Assembly: GCA_026415675.1 (NCBI GenBank)
Contig: JAOAGQ010000002.1
Span: 1-64,000 of the forward strand
Direction: 5' to 3'
DNA from: Syntrophorhabdaceae bacterium
Lineage (GTDB): Bacteria; Desulfobacterota; Syntrophorhabdia; Syntrophorhabdales; Syntrophorhabdaceae
Length of the DNA stretch: 64,000 bases
The notes under the pieces are model-generated. The model had not been told where the DNA came from. It searched no databases and saw nothing but the letters and a program-made list of their open reading frames with translations. Both the position numbers and the translations under genes were made by a program. How positions within the stretch are numbered: the first letter of the stretch is position 1; each line of letters starts with the position of its first letter. This document shows positions 1 to 8,042 of the stretch, piece by piece.

Positions 1-2273
1 GCCTCCATATCCCCCTTTTTTGCGGACGATTCCAATTCCAGGGCAACTTCATACATCCTTCCTGCACAAAAATTCGTAGATGCCCCTTTTATAGAATGGG
101 CACACCTCTGGATGGAGGATAGATCCCCTTTATCTACAAAACCTTTAAGTCTTGAAATCTGAATAGGGGTATCGCTTAAGTATACCTCCATGATCTCTTT
201 CACAAGATTTTCATTGATATCGAGTCTTTTCATCAGGAGATTTTTGTCGAATATACCCCTGTCGACTTCTTCTTCTCTATCGGAAACGATCACCCTTTCG
301 AAGAGAAGTCTCTCGATTATCTCTATAATCCTCTCCGGCACAACTGGTTTTGATATATACTCGTCCATCCCGGCATCCATACATGCCTTACGGTCTTCAT
401 GGAGGGCATTTGCCGTTATTGCGACTATAGGCACATGCCTTCCGCTATTCTTTTCTCTTTCTCTTATATGCCTTGTCGCCTCAAGGCCATCCATTTCGGG
501 CATCTGCACATCCATAAGTATAAGGTCATAACGGTTTTTTTCGTATAGGGCAATAGCCTCTTTACCGTTATTAGATATATCGGCACTTAAGCCCAATTTA
601 TTAAGTATCAGTGAAAATAATTTTTGGTTGGCCGGATTGTCTTCTGCAATAAGGATCCTTAAGTTCCTCTTTTTCTTCTCTGCAATGGAAAATCGGGTTA
701 AAATTTTGCCCTTCTTCGCCTCCTCTTCGTCTTGACGTATGATGGATACAAGGCATTCGAGCAACTGGGAACCTTTTATGGGTTTTGTGAGAAAGGCAGA
801 AAACCCTATCTCTTTCAACCTATTAGCATCCCCCCTCTTACCCAGGGCCGAGAGCATTATCAAGGATGTATTTTTCAGTCTTTCATCACTCTTTATAATT
901 GCTCCAAGCCTCTCTCCATCCATATCTACCATATGTCTATCGAGTATAGCGATGGCAAAGGGGTCTTTTTGATTAATAGCCTCGATAAGGGCATCTATTG
1001 CATCCTTCGTTGTCTGTGTTATCGCATATCGGAAACCCCATGCCTCGAGCATCCTCCCAAAAATCAGAGCGTTCGTTGCATTTTCGTTAACGATCAAGAT
1101 TCGATATAATTTTGTTTCGATGGGGCTTATAGGTTCTATCCGGTGGGAGAGGGGTTGCTTCTCAAAATTTGCGTTGAAAGTAACGGTTGTGCCCTTTCCT
1201 TCTTCGCTTATAACATGTATGTCTCCACCCATATTTTCAACGAACTTTTTAGATATGAATAAACCGAGGCCTGTGCCACCATGTCTCTGCTTTGTCGAGG
1301 AAACCTGGGAGAAGGGCTTAAAAAGCAAATCGATTTTATCTTTTGGGATACCCACCCCTGTGTCTGTCACCGAAAACTTAATCCACGCACTCTTTTCATC
1401 CTCCTGTTCAAGGGATACGTTGACAAGCACTTCCCCTTTATCGGTGAATTTTATTGCGTTTCCTATGATATTTAGTAATACCTGCCTTAATCTACCGGGG
1501 TCCCCCTTGAGTAGAGAGGGAACATCGTGGTTTATCATACAGTTCAATTCAATGCCCTTTTCTTGAGCTTTGATCCCGAGGGTATCAAGGGTATCTTCGA
1601 TTGTGACCCTTAGGTCAAAATCTATGTGCTCAAAATCTATTTTTCCCGCCTCAATCTTTGAAAAATCGAGTATATCGTTTATGATTGTGAGCAATGCCTC
1701 TGCGGAGGTTTTTGAGATCTCAATGAGCTCTCTCTGGTCCCTTGTGAGTTCTGTCTCAAGTAAAAGGCCTGTCATGCCGATAATCGCATTGAGGGGGGTT
1801 CTAATCTCATGGCTCATGCTGGCGAAAAAATCGGATTTTACCCTATCTAAGTGCTTCATCTCGTCCAGTTTGGACAGCAAAACCTGTTCTCTTTCCTTCT
1901 CCTCTGTGATATCCCTAATAAGGCCTACCGTGACTATTCTATTTTTCTCCCCATCAAAGATCTCCGCTGTCTTAATGGCTACGGTCTTCTTCATATCCCT
2001 TACATCTATAAGAGATGACCCCTCAACAGAGCCTTGAGGAAAAAGGGCTTCTTCTTCCTTTGCTTTAACCTCTTTTTCAAACAGGTCTTTTAATAATTCT
2101 ATATCGCCGTCTTTTTTTCCTATGATTTGATCTTTTATTACCCTGAATAGTTTCTCAAAGGCCTTATTACAGAAAAGGTAGCGGCCTTCTGGGTCTTTTA
2201 AAAAGACCGGCTCTGGGATGTGGTCAAGGAGGGCATATTCGGATAAGGGATCCCTGTCTTTTCTATCCTTCAT
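1..2273 (-). CDS. Hybrid sensor histidine kinase (PAS-HisKA-HATPase-REC-REC-HPt), C-terminus beyond window
   Basis: A multi-step phosphorelay kinase; 757 residues are visible and the gene runs off the window start. Domains in order: a PAS domain (about residues 10-110), a HisKA dimerisation helix with the motif SHEIRTPLNA and phospho-acceptor His155, and a HATPase domain with N, G1 (DTGVGIP) and G2 (GGTGLGL) boxes. Two receiver domains follow, with likely phospho-Asp445 (ILDRHM) and Asp588 (LMDVQMPEMDG), then an HPt domain with His726 (AHSIKGAS). No transmembrane segment is visible, so it is probably a soluble cytoplasmic sensor. No DNA-binding output domain is seen, so phosphate must pass to another protein. 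The ATG start has no clear Shine-Dalgarno sequence. The gene lies 132 bp downstream of porB on the same strand; a functional link is not evident. Confidence 0.93.
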   Translation of the reverse strand, partial: MKDRKDRDPLSEYALLDHIPEPVFLKDPEGRYLFCNKAFEKLFRVIKDQIIGKKDGDIELLKDLFEKEVKAKEEEALFPQGSVEGSSLIDVRDMKKTVAIKTAEIFDGEKNRIVTVGLIRDITEEKEREQVLLSKLDEMKHLDRVKSDFFASMSHEIRTPLNAIIGMTGLLLETELTRDQRELIEISKTSAEALLTIINDILDFSKIEAGKIDFEHIDFDLRVTIEDTLDTLGIKAQEKGIELNCMINHDVPSLLKGDPGRLRQVLLNIIGNAIKFTDKGEVLVNVSLEQEDEKSAWIKFSVTDTGVGIPKDKIDLLFKPFSQVSSTKQRHGGTGLGLFISKKFVENMGGDIHVISEEGKGTTVTFNANFEKQPLSHRIEPISPIETKLYRILIVNENATNALIFGRMLEAWGFRYAITQTTKDAIDALIEAINQKDPFAIAILDRHMVDMDGERLGAIIKSDERLKNTSLIMLSALGKRGDANRLKEIGFSAFLTKPIKGSQLLECLVSIIRQDEEEAKKGKILTRFSIAEKKKRNLRILIAEDNPANQKLFSLILNKLGLSADISNNGKEAIALYEKNRYDLILMDVQMPEMDGLEATRHIREREKNSGRHVPIVAITANALHEDRKACMDAGMDEYISKPVVPERIIEIIERLLFERVIVSDREEEVDRGIFDKNLLMKRLDINENLVKEIMEVYLSDTPIQISRLKGFVDKGDLSSIQRCAHSIKGASTNFCAGRMYEVALELESSAKKGDME

Positions 2274-2405
2274 ATTCTTGGCGGCACGAAACCCTTTGGC
2301 TGAAAGGAAAAAAAGACAAATAATTCATTAAGGCAGAATGTTTCGGGTGATTTGCCAACATCTGCACAAAGTTATCGATCTTAAAAATTTTTCATAAAAT
2401 ACTGT

Positions 2406-3338
2406 TTATCTATTTGAAATCGAAGCGAGTGCCTTTAAATTCTCCCAATCTGCAGTAATCCTTTCCTGAATCTTCTCTATATCTTCATCTTTTAGGTGCC
2501 TGAATCTACCCTGCCCTTTTATATACTCACTTACAGGCTTTAAGGGCTCGGGGCTGTAGGTAATCTTATATTTTCCGTTTTCTACTTCATATAGAGGAAA
2601 AACACCTGTTCTAACGGCGAGTCTTCCGTATTCTATCGCCAGGTCTGTAGGTATCCTCCATCCTGTAGGGCATACGGAGAGTATATGGAGATAGGATGGT
2701 CCATCTGTCATCCGTGCCTTCTTTACCTTGCTGAAAAGGTCAAAGGGATAGGAGGGACATGCGGTAGCCACATAAGGTACATTATGGCCTGCCACTATCT
2801 TTGGCATATCCTTTTTCCATGTGGACTGACCTATACTCCTTTTTCCAGGAGGACTTGTCGTTGTCATGGCCCCGAAGGGTGTGGAGGATGAACGCTGGAT
2901 ACCTGTGTTCATATAGGCCTCATTATCAAGGCATATATAAGTGAACTTATGTCCCCTCTCAAGGGCACCGGAGAGGGATTGGAAACCTATGTCACTTGTA
3001 CCCCCATCCCCTGCTATGGCAACAACATGGATATCCTTTCTCGGTATCCTTCCCTTATCCATGAGTATCCTTATCGCACTCTCAACCCCTGAAGCAACGG
3101 CTCCGGCATTTTCAAAGGCGACATGTATCCAGGGGAGACGCCATGAAGTAAATGGCAGAGGAGATGAGACGATTTCCATACATCCCGTTGCCATCACCAG
3201 TATTGTATCCCTGCCGAATATCTTTAATGCGAGTCTCAGTGCCAGTATCTCTGCGCATCCCTGACATGATCTATGTCCTGGGGCTACAAATTCTTCCTCT
3301 GGGTGGTCTGTGTATAATTGAATACCTTTCTGTCTCAT
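2406..3338 (-). CDS. porB: 2-oxoacid:ferredoxin oxidoreductase, beta subunit (pyruvate synthase type)
   Basis: The thiamine-pyrophosphate-binding subunit of a pyruvate- or ketoacid-type ferredoxin oxidoreductase (310 aa). The N-terminal HRSCQGCAE motif carries two conserved cysteines of the beta-subunit [4Fe-4S] site. GDGGTSDIGFQS and the following NEAYMNTG form the TPP/Mg binding segment. The enzyme couples reversible oxidative decarboxylation of a 2-oxoacid plus CoA to ferredoxin reduction in the cytoplasm. The start overlaps the porA stop as ATGA, indicating translational coupling, and the length fits PorB. The exact substrate (pyruvate or a branched-chain oxoacid) cannot be decided by eye. 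Confidence 0.92.
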   Translation of the reverse strand: MRQKGIQLYTDHPEEEFVAPGHRSCQGCAEILALRLALKIFGRDTILVMATGCMEIVSSPLPFTSWRLPWIHVAFENAGAVASGVESAIRILMDKGRIPRKDIHVVAIAGDGGTSDIGFQSLSGALERGHKFTYICLDNEAYMNTGIQRSSSTPFGAMTTTSPPGKRSIGQSTWKKDMPKIVAGHNVPYVATACPSYPFDLFSKVKKARMTDGPSYLHILSVCPTGWRIPTDLAIEYGRLAVRTGVFPLYEVENGKYKITYSPEPLKPVSEYIKGQGRFRHLKDEDIEKIQERITADWENLKALASISNR

Positions 3339-4510
3339 CCTCTCACCCCTATAAACATAAAATTCTTTTCTTTTGTTGGTACTTCGCTTACTTCTCTTGC
3401 AACACCTTTATATATGTCTATAAACGTTTCCGGCATCACATCCCTTCCGCCTAAGCCAAGGATATAGTTTTCCATTTTGGTGGATATGCCGTTGTTGTAT
3501 AAAAGGGTTGCTATTTCGGTATACAAAGGACCGTTTAGGGCACCTCCAGGTGCAGCCCTTTCTGTAACTGCAATCCTCTTTTTATCTTTTAAAACATCTA
3601 TGAGTTCCTTCCAGGGGAAAGGTCTATATAGCCTCAGTTGCACAAGGCCTGCCTTCTTCCCTTCTTTCTTCAATTCCTCTATAGCGGACTTTATATTCTC
3701 CCCGATTGACCCGAGGGCAACGAACACAAAATCCGCATCTTCCGTATTATATGTCTCAACGAGGTTATATCTTCTCCCAAACCTGTTCGCAAAGTCGTCA
3801 AAGACCTCTTTTACAATATCCTTGGAGTTGATAATGGCAGTCTCCTGGGCATACTTTGCCTCAGAATATATCTCGGGCATTCCGTAGGCCCCCATTGTAA
3901 CAGGGCGGTCGGGATGGAGGGAGAATAAAGGTTGGTATGGGGGAAGGAACCTATCCACCTCTTCCTGAGATGGAAATTCAATAGGCTCTATCACATGGCT
4001 TAACGAAAAACCATCAACGTTTACCATAACGGGGAGGAGTACCCTTCTATCTTCCCCTATCCTGTACGCCATAATAAGAGAATCGACAACCTCCTGGCCG
4101 TTTTCGCAGAATAGCATTATCCACCCCGTATCCCTTGCAGCCATTACATCCGCATGGTCACCCCAGATGGATAGAGGTGAAGACAGGGCTCTGTTAACGG
4201 TTGTCATAACGACAGGAAGGCGCAATCCAGAAACTACATATAGCATTTCATGCATAAGCTCCAAACCCTGGGCGCTGCTCGAGGTAAATGTCCTTGCCCC
4301 GGCTGCAGCAGCACCGCAACAGGCTGACATTGCTGAGTGTTCAGATTCGACATTTATGTAAACTGCCTCAAGTTCTCCGTTTGCCACAAGTTCTGACAGA
4401 TATTCAACGATATGGGTCTGGGGGGTTATGGGGTATGCGGATATTACCTCTGCCCTTGCAAGCTGTACTGCAAGAGCCGCAGCAACAGATACTTCTACAC
4501 CTTTTTTCAT
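3335..4510 (-). CDS. porA: 2-oxoacid:ferredoxin oxidoreductase, alpha subunit
   Basis: The 391-aa alpha subunit of the same enzyme. The N-terminal YPITPQT motif holds the conserved threonine that contacts the 2-oxoacid carboxylate. ESEHSAMSACCGAAAAGARTFT is typical of the PFOR domain I/II region, and the C-terminal VTERAAPGG segment is also family-typical. The start overlaps the porD stop as ATGA and sits just after a GGAGGA ribosome site inside porD, so porD, porA and porB look translationally coupled. The PorA type of subunit is most often pyruvate-specific, but related ketoisovalerate enzymes share these motifs. Confidence 0.92.
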   Translation of the reverse strand: MKKGVEVSVAAALAVQLARAEVISAYPITPQTHIVEYLSELVANGELEAVYINVESEHSAMSACCGAAAAGARTFTSSSAQGLELMHEMLYVVSGLRLPVVMTTVNRALSSPLSIWGDHADVMAARDTGWIMLFCENGQEVVDSLIMAYRIGEDRRVLLPVMVNVDGFSLSHVIEPIEFPSQEEVDRFLPPYQPLFSLHPDRPVTMGAYGMPEIYSEAKYAQETAIINSKDIVKEVFDDFANRFGRRYNLVETYNTEDADFVFVALGSIGENIKSAIEELKKEGKKAGLVQLRLYRPFPWKELIDVLKDKKRIAVTERAAPGGALNGPLYTEIATLLYNNGISTKMENYILGLGGRDVMPETFIDIYKGVAREVSEVPTKEKNFMFIGVRG

Positions 4511-4800
4511 CTTTCATCCTCCACCATTTTGATAGCACCAGGCTTACATTCTTTGGCACAAATACCACATCCTTTACAGTAATAAAGGTTGGATGTATAA
4601 TAGCCATCTTCCGTAATGTAGATCGCTGCATCAGGACAAAACAACCAGCACATGCCACATTTAACGCATTTCTCGTTATTCCATACAGGTTTCATTGTAC
4701 GCCAATCACCTGTCATGTATTCACTGGCATTGCCTGGCTCATCAATAACGCACCCTACGTTTAATTCATGCCATTTGTACTGTTCCATAGGTTTAGCCAT
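4507..4800 (-). CDS. porD: 2-oxoacid:ferredoxin oxidoreductase, delta (2x[4Fe-4S] ferredoxin) subunit
   Basis: A 97-aa electron-transfer subunit with two classical C-x2-C-x2-C-x3-C-P clusters (CVKCGMCWLFCP and CKGCGICAKECKP). It carries electrons from the TPP site to external ferredoxin. It is the first gene of a three-gene operon, porDAB. Four-subunit enzymes of this family normally also have a gamma subunit, usually just upstream of delta. Here the upstream 205 bp contain only promoters, so gamma must be elsewhere or absent. Confidence 0.92.
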   Translation of the reverse strand: MAKPMEQYKWHELNVGCVIDEPGNASEYMTGDWRTMKPVWNNEKCVKCGMCWLFCPDAAIYITEDGYYTSNLYYCKGCGICAKECKPGAIKMVEDER

Positions 4801-4850
4801 TCTATCGCCCCCTTCGGGTTTTTTATGTTCTCACAGGTTACATGAATTCT

Positions 4851-4863
4851 CTGTGTATCACAG
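4851..4863. promoter_or_regulatory. Inverted repeat CTGTG-TAT-CACAG in the por leader
   Basis: A perfect 5-bp palindrome with a 3-bp spacer, extended by one matching base pair on each side. It lies between the predicted por promoter and the porD start, in the transcribed leader, where a repressor could bind. The half-sites resemble CRP/FNR family half-sites, but the spacing is not the classical six bases. A short palindrome like this can arise by chance. Confidence 0.3.
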
Positions 4864-4882
4864 AAAACAGGTTATTATCTAT

Positions 4883-4911
4883 ATTATAAAAAGCGAAATA
4901 TTTCAACACAA
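4883..4911 (-). promoter_or_regulatory. Sigma-70-type promoter of porDAB
   Basis: On the minus strand there is a perfect -10 box TATAAT (4883-4888), a 17-bp spacer and a -35 box TTGTGT (4906-4911). The predicted transcription start is near 4876, giving a leader of about 75 nt before porD. Confidence 0.6.
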
Positions 4912-4955
4912 ATCTTGAATTTTACGGCAATCGAAATGTAACCACCAAAAAAATA

Positions 4956-4984
4956 TTGACAAAACGGGTCTGATATTTAATGAT
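4956..4984 (+). promoter_or_regulatory. Sigma-70-type promoter of the GYD gene and purM
   Basis: A perfect -35 box TTGACA (4956-4961), a 17-bp spacer and a weaker -10 box AATGAT (4979-4984). It lies directly before the AGGAGG ribosome site (4995-5000) of the GYD-domain gene and is divergent from the por promoter. Confidence 0.5.
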
Positions 4985-5005
4985 AAAATAAAATAGGAGG
5001 ACAAC

Positions 5006-5296
5006 ATGCCACTTTATATCATGTTAAGCACATTAACCGATGAGGGGAGAAAGACAATAAAGAAACACCCGGAGAGGATTGAAGAGGTAAACAGGGAGAT
5101 TGAGGGAATGGGGGCAAAGGTGCTCGCCCAATACGCACTTCTCGGACATTACGATTTCATAAGTATCCTTGATGCCCCGAATAACGAGGTGATCACAAAG
5201 GTTTCGATTGAGCTTGGTTCAAGGGGAACGGTCCATATCATGACTCTCCCTGCCATGCCTGTCGATGAGTTTATATCAAAAATGGCAAAAATCTAA
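5006..5296 (+). CDS. GYD-domain protein
   Basis: A 96-aa protein of the small GYD family, named after a conserved Gly-Tyr/His-Asp motif, seen here as LLGHYDFISI. The family forms compact alpha/beta folds of unknown biochemical role. The start is well supported by AGGAGG six bases upstream of the ATG. The gene is 21 bp before purM on the same strand, so they are probably co-transcribed; whether it takes part in purine synthesis is unknown. There are no cysteines, signal peptide or membrane segment. Confidence 0.85.
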   Translation: MPLYIMLSTLTDEGRKTIKKHPERIEEVNREIEGMGAKVLAQYALLGHYDFISILDAPNNEVITKVSIELGSRGTVHIMTLPAMPVDEFISKMAKI

Positions 5297-5317
5297 CCCC
5301 TTATTTGCTGTAATAAT

Positions 5318-6355
5318 ATGCTTACCTACGAAAAATCAGGTGTAAACATAGAAAAGGCTGAAAAACTGATCGACAGGTTAAAGGGGAGGATACAATCAAC
5401 ATTTAACCCTTCGGTCCTAAATCCTATAGGTGGCTTCGCCTCTTTAACTGAAATACCGAGACATTATAAAGACCCCATTATAGTCAGTTCAACGGATGGC
5501 GTGGGTACAAAACTTAAGATCGCCTTTATGTTAAATAAACACGATACAGTAGGGATAGACCTTGTTGCCATGAGTGCCAATGATATACTCACCTTGGGGG
5601 CAAAACCCTACTTTTTTCTCGATTATTATGCGTGCGGCAGGATAGAAGATGAGGTATATACGGATGTAATTTCGGGGATATGTGAGGGTTGTAGACAGGC
5701 AGGGTGTGCATTGATAGGGGGGGAAACGGCAGAAATGCCCTCTTTCTACAAAGAAAAGGAATACGACCTCGCAGGGTTTATCATAGGTTTTGTAGATAGA
5801 GACAAAATAATAGACGGAAAGAATATCAGGGATGGGGATGTGGTAATAGGGCTTCCATCCAACGGGTTGCACAGCAATGGTTTTTCCCTGGTGAGAAAGG
5901 TCTTTTTTGAAGATAATAGCTACTCTGTATTTGATACCGTGGAAGGTTTAAAAAAAGTACTCGGGGAAGAACTATTGAGACCAACAAAAATCTACGTGAA
6001 TATCATCCATGATCTCCTATCGAGGTTTAAAATAAAAGGGATGGCCCATATAACAGGGGGCGGTCTTCCTGGGAACATAAAACGGATCATACCCGATGGT
6101 CTTTCCGCCTTTCTCGAGATAGAAGAGAATTTCATCCAGGATATATTTAGGGTTATAATGAACCTCGGCAACGTAGACTTTAAGGAGATGTGTTCAACCT
6201 TCAATATGGGTATAGGCTATGTGATGGTTGTTGAAGAAGAAGATTTCCCTTCTATTATGGATTTTATAAGAGAAAAAGGGGAAGAGGCCTTTTTGTTGGG
6301 CTCCATTAAAAAAAGAGATTCTGGGGATAAGGTTTCTGTGAGTTTGAAACCATAA
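5318..6355 (+). CDS. purM: Phosphoribosylformylglycinamidine cyclo-ligase (AIR synthetase)
   Basis: Catalyses ATP-dependent ring closure of FGAM to aminoimidazole ribonucleotide in purine synthesis (cytoplasm). The 345-aa length is normal for PurM. The start MLTYEKSGVNIEKAE aligns with the usual PurM N-terminus. Family motifs include SSTDGVGTKLKIA, VAMSANDIL, GGETAEMP and the C-terminal HITGGGLPGNIKR. No good Shine-Dalgarno precedes the ATG, so translation may depend on the upstream GYD gene. The gene ends two bases from the stop of the convergent endonuclease III-like gene. Confidence 0.96.
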   Translation: MLTYEKSGVNIEKAEKLIDRLKGRIQSTFNPSVLNPIGGFASLTEIPRHYKDPIIVSSTDGVGTKLKIAFMLNKHDTVGIDLVAMSANDILTLGAKPYFFLDYYACGRIEDEVYTDVISGICEGCRQAGCALIGGETAEMPSFYKEKEYDLAGFIIGFVDRDKIIDGKNIRDGDVVIGLPSNGLHSNGFSLVRKVFFEDNSYSVFDTVEGLKKVLGEELLRPTKIYVNIIHDLLSRFKIKGMAHITGGGLPGNIKRIIPDGLSAFLEIEENFIQDIFRVIMNLGNVDFKEMCSTFNMGIGYVMVVEEEDFPSIMDFIREKGEEAFLLGSIKKRDSGDKVSVSLKP

Positions 6356-6357
6356 GT

Positions 6358-7038
6358 CTATCGGTATAGATCCTCCTTTAACGGACACAACGGGCATTTA
6401 GGTGCCCTTTTACAGTAATCCTTTCCGAGGGAGACGATTAAAGCGTGGTATTCGTTGAAGAGGTAGACATCCTTCGGCAGGTTTTCCATAAAAAACTTCT
6501 GTACCGTTTGATAGTCTGGTTTGCCATCGTATAGACGATGGTTTTCCAAAAATCTTTTCGTATAGGCATCAACTACAAATATAGGTCTATTAAGGGCATA
6601 AAGCATAATGCTATCCCCCGTCTCCTCCCCTATTCCTTTTACCGAAAGCAATCTCATCCTTAAATCGCTATCTCCGTGTCTTTTTAATTGCTCTATATCT
6701 CCCCCGTACTCTTCGTATATGAGTCTTATGAGGTTTTTCAACCTCTTTGCCTTTATGTTATAAAAACCGGAAGGTTTTATTATGTTCGCAAGACTTTCTG
6801 TCTCTATATCATAGAGCTTTTTTACGTCAAGCATGTCCAAAGACTTTAAATTTTCAATCGCCTTTTCCACATTTCTCCAGGCTGTGTTTTGGGTGAGGAT
6901 AGCCCCTATAGCTATCTCGAGGGGTGTATCTCCGGGCCACCATCTTCTCGGACCGTAATGGGAAAAGAGAAGCTCAAATATTTTCATCAACCTATGACTA
7001 TAATCGACCATTTTACCCCTTGCCCACCATGTTATCAT
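6358..7038 (-). CDS. Endonuclease III-like DNA glycosylase (HhH-GPD family), divergent catalytic and Fe-S residues
   Basis: A 226-aa HhH-GPD DNA repair glycosylase. The helix-hairpin-helix LLSVKGIGEETGDS and the catalytic aspartate in VVDAYTKR are present. The lysine of bifunctional EndoIII (in GRKTA) aligns with Glu here, so it should be a monofunctional glycosylase without beta-lyase activity, as in MIG-like relatives. The C-terminal Fe-S loop CKRAPKCPLC has only three cysteines; the fourth is replaced in the final residues. In-frame Mets at residues 10 and 18 are alternative starts, since no strong Shine-Dalgarno marks the first. The base target cannot be deduced. Confidence 0.88.
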   Translation of the reverse strand: MITWWARGKMVDYSHRLMKIFELLFSHYGPRRWWPGDTPLEIAIGAILTQNTAWRNVEKAIENLKSLDMLDVKKLYDIETESLANIIKPSGFYNIKAKRLKNLIRLIYEEYGGDIEQLKRHGDSDLRMRLLSVKGIGEETGDSIMLYALNRPIFVVDAYTKRFLENHRLYDGKPDYQTVQKFFMENLPKDVYLFNEYHALIVSLGKDYCKRAPKCPLCPLKEDLYR

Positions 7039-7112
7039 ACCGGGTTGACCGATTTAAAGAAAAAATCATCCTGTGAAACTCCATAAAAATACTCACCTAC
7101 GCAATCCAGTCC

Positions 7113-7141
7113 TTGACAAAATAAAATCTTATCGGTTATTC
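7113..7141 (+). promoter_or_regulatory. Promoter of the tRNA-CAT gene
   Basis: A perfect TTGACA -35 box (7113-7118), a 17-bp spacer and a TTATTC -10 region (7136-7141; TATTCT one base later is equally possible). The predicted start is only a few bases before the tRNA 5' end. Confidence 0.6.
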
Positions 7142-7153
7142 TATTTAAACAAA

Positions 7154-7229
7154 GGGCCCATAGCTCAGTTGGAAGAGCCACCGGCTCATAACCGGTAGGC
7201 CCCTGGTTCGAGCCCAGGTGGGCCCACCA
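7154..7229 (+). tRNA. tRNA with CAT anticodon (elongator Met, or Ile2 if lysidine-modified)
   Basis: A 76-nt tRNA with encoded CCA. The acceptor arm GGGCCCA pairs with TGGGCCC, followed by discriminator A. The anticodon stem ACCGG/CCGGT holds loop CTCATAA with anticodon CAT. The T arm is CCTGG-TTCGAGC-CCAGG. The first acceptor pair is G-C, so it is not the initiator. Met-elongator and Ile2 (AUA-reading) tRNAs share this anticodon; with the heavy ATA use in this genome either is plausible. It has its own promoter and terminator. Confidence 0.95.
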
Positions 7230-7282
7230 TAACTTAAGAAAATAATTATGAAAAGGACTCTGGAAATAACATGAACAATTTC

Positions 7283-7319
7283 GAGGGGGTGTGCCCAATG
7301 ACACACCCCCTCAATTTTT
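7283..7319 (+). terminator. Rho-independent terminator after the tRNA gene
   Basis: A perfect 11-bp stem GAGGGGGTGTG/CACACCCCCTC with an 8-nt loop, followed by AATTTTT. The T run leads straight into the GGAGGGG ribosome site of the next gene, so this hairpin ends the tRNA transcript and may also limit readthrough into it. Confidence 0.8.
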
Positions 7320-7331
7320 GGAGGGGCAGAA

Positions 7332-8042
7332 TTGGAGCAAGAATTAAAAACCATCTATGAGGCACAACTAATTGACTCCACGATAATAGAAAAGGAAAAA
7401 AGGTTGAAGCTGACACCTAAACTGATCTCAGAACTCGATGCGGAACTCCAAGATACAAAGAACAGGGTCGAAAAGGAGAGAGAGGTCATCCAAGAACTTG
7501 AAAAAGAGAGGAGAAAAAAGGAAAAGGAACTCGATGCGGAGAAGGAGAAGATAAAAAAACTGGAGGCTAAGCTATACGAAGTGAAGACAAACAAAGAATA
7601 TCAGGCGATGCTCAAAGAGATAGAGACCGCCAAAGTGGAGAACGACAAAACAGAAGAAGAGATACTCATTTTGATGGAAAAGATAGAGGAACTGAAAAAA
7701 GACTATGAAGAACAGGCAAAGAGACTAAAGGCAAGGGAGATAGAGATAGAGAAAACAAAAAAAGAATTAAAAAAGGAGCTCGAGTCTATCGAAGGTGTCC
7801 TCGAAGAACTGAAAAAGCAAAGGGATAACCTCCTCGGCATAGTAAGTAGTGACCTAAGATCCATATATAAAACTTTGATAGAGAAAAGGGGGGGTGTCGC
7901 AGTTGTGAATCTAAAGAATGGGGTGTGTCTCGGTTGCAACATGAATATTCCACCCCAGCTCTTTATAGAGGCCACAAAAAATCGGGAACTCATCCTCTGC
8001 CCCAGTTGTAACAGGATCTTCTATTTCAAGGAAGAAGAATAG
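7332..8042 (+). CDS. CdsZ-like protein: coiled coil plus C4 zinc ribbon
   Basis: A 236-aa protein with a long charged coiled coil (about residues 5-175) and a C-terminal zinc ribbon CLGCN...CPSCN (about 195-225). This is the architecture of the COG1579 family of predicted nucleic-acid-binding or regulatory proteins. The start is TTG, supported by GGAGGGG six bases upstream. The stop codon overlaps the GTG start of the RNase HI gene, so the two are coupled. It lies directly upstream of rnhA and rnpB, consistent with a role in RNA metabolism, but the molecular function is not established. Confidence 0.88.
   Translation: MEQELKTIYEAQLIDSTIIEKEKRLKLTPKLISELDAELQDTKNRVEKEREVIQELEKERRKKEKELDAEKEKIKKLEAKLYEVKTNKEYQAMLKEIETAKVENDKTEEEILILMEKIEELKKDYEEQAKRLKAREIEIEKTKKELKKELESIEGVLEELKKQRDNLLGIVSSDLRSIYKTLIEKRGGVAVVNLKNGVCLGCNMNIPPQLFIEATKNRELILCPSCNRIFYFKEEE

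Noticed and set aside
1-2037. Several plus-strand ORFs of 77-155 aa in the first 2 kb
   Set aside because: They are shadows of the hybrid histidine kinase on the other strand, which shows all expected domains in order.
7154-7229. Initiator tRNA-fMet
   Set aside because: The first acceptor pair is a normal G-C, not the C-A mismatch of bacterial initiators, and the anticodon stem lacks the three G-C pairs pattern in the usual place.
7035-7304. Minus-strand ORF across the tRNA, reading WWAHLGSNQGPTGYEP
   Set aside because: This is the well-known false translation of an antisense tRNA gene; the tRNA structure explains the sequence.
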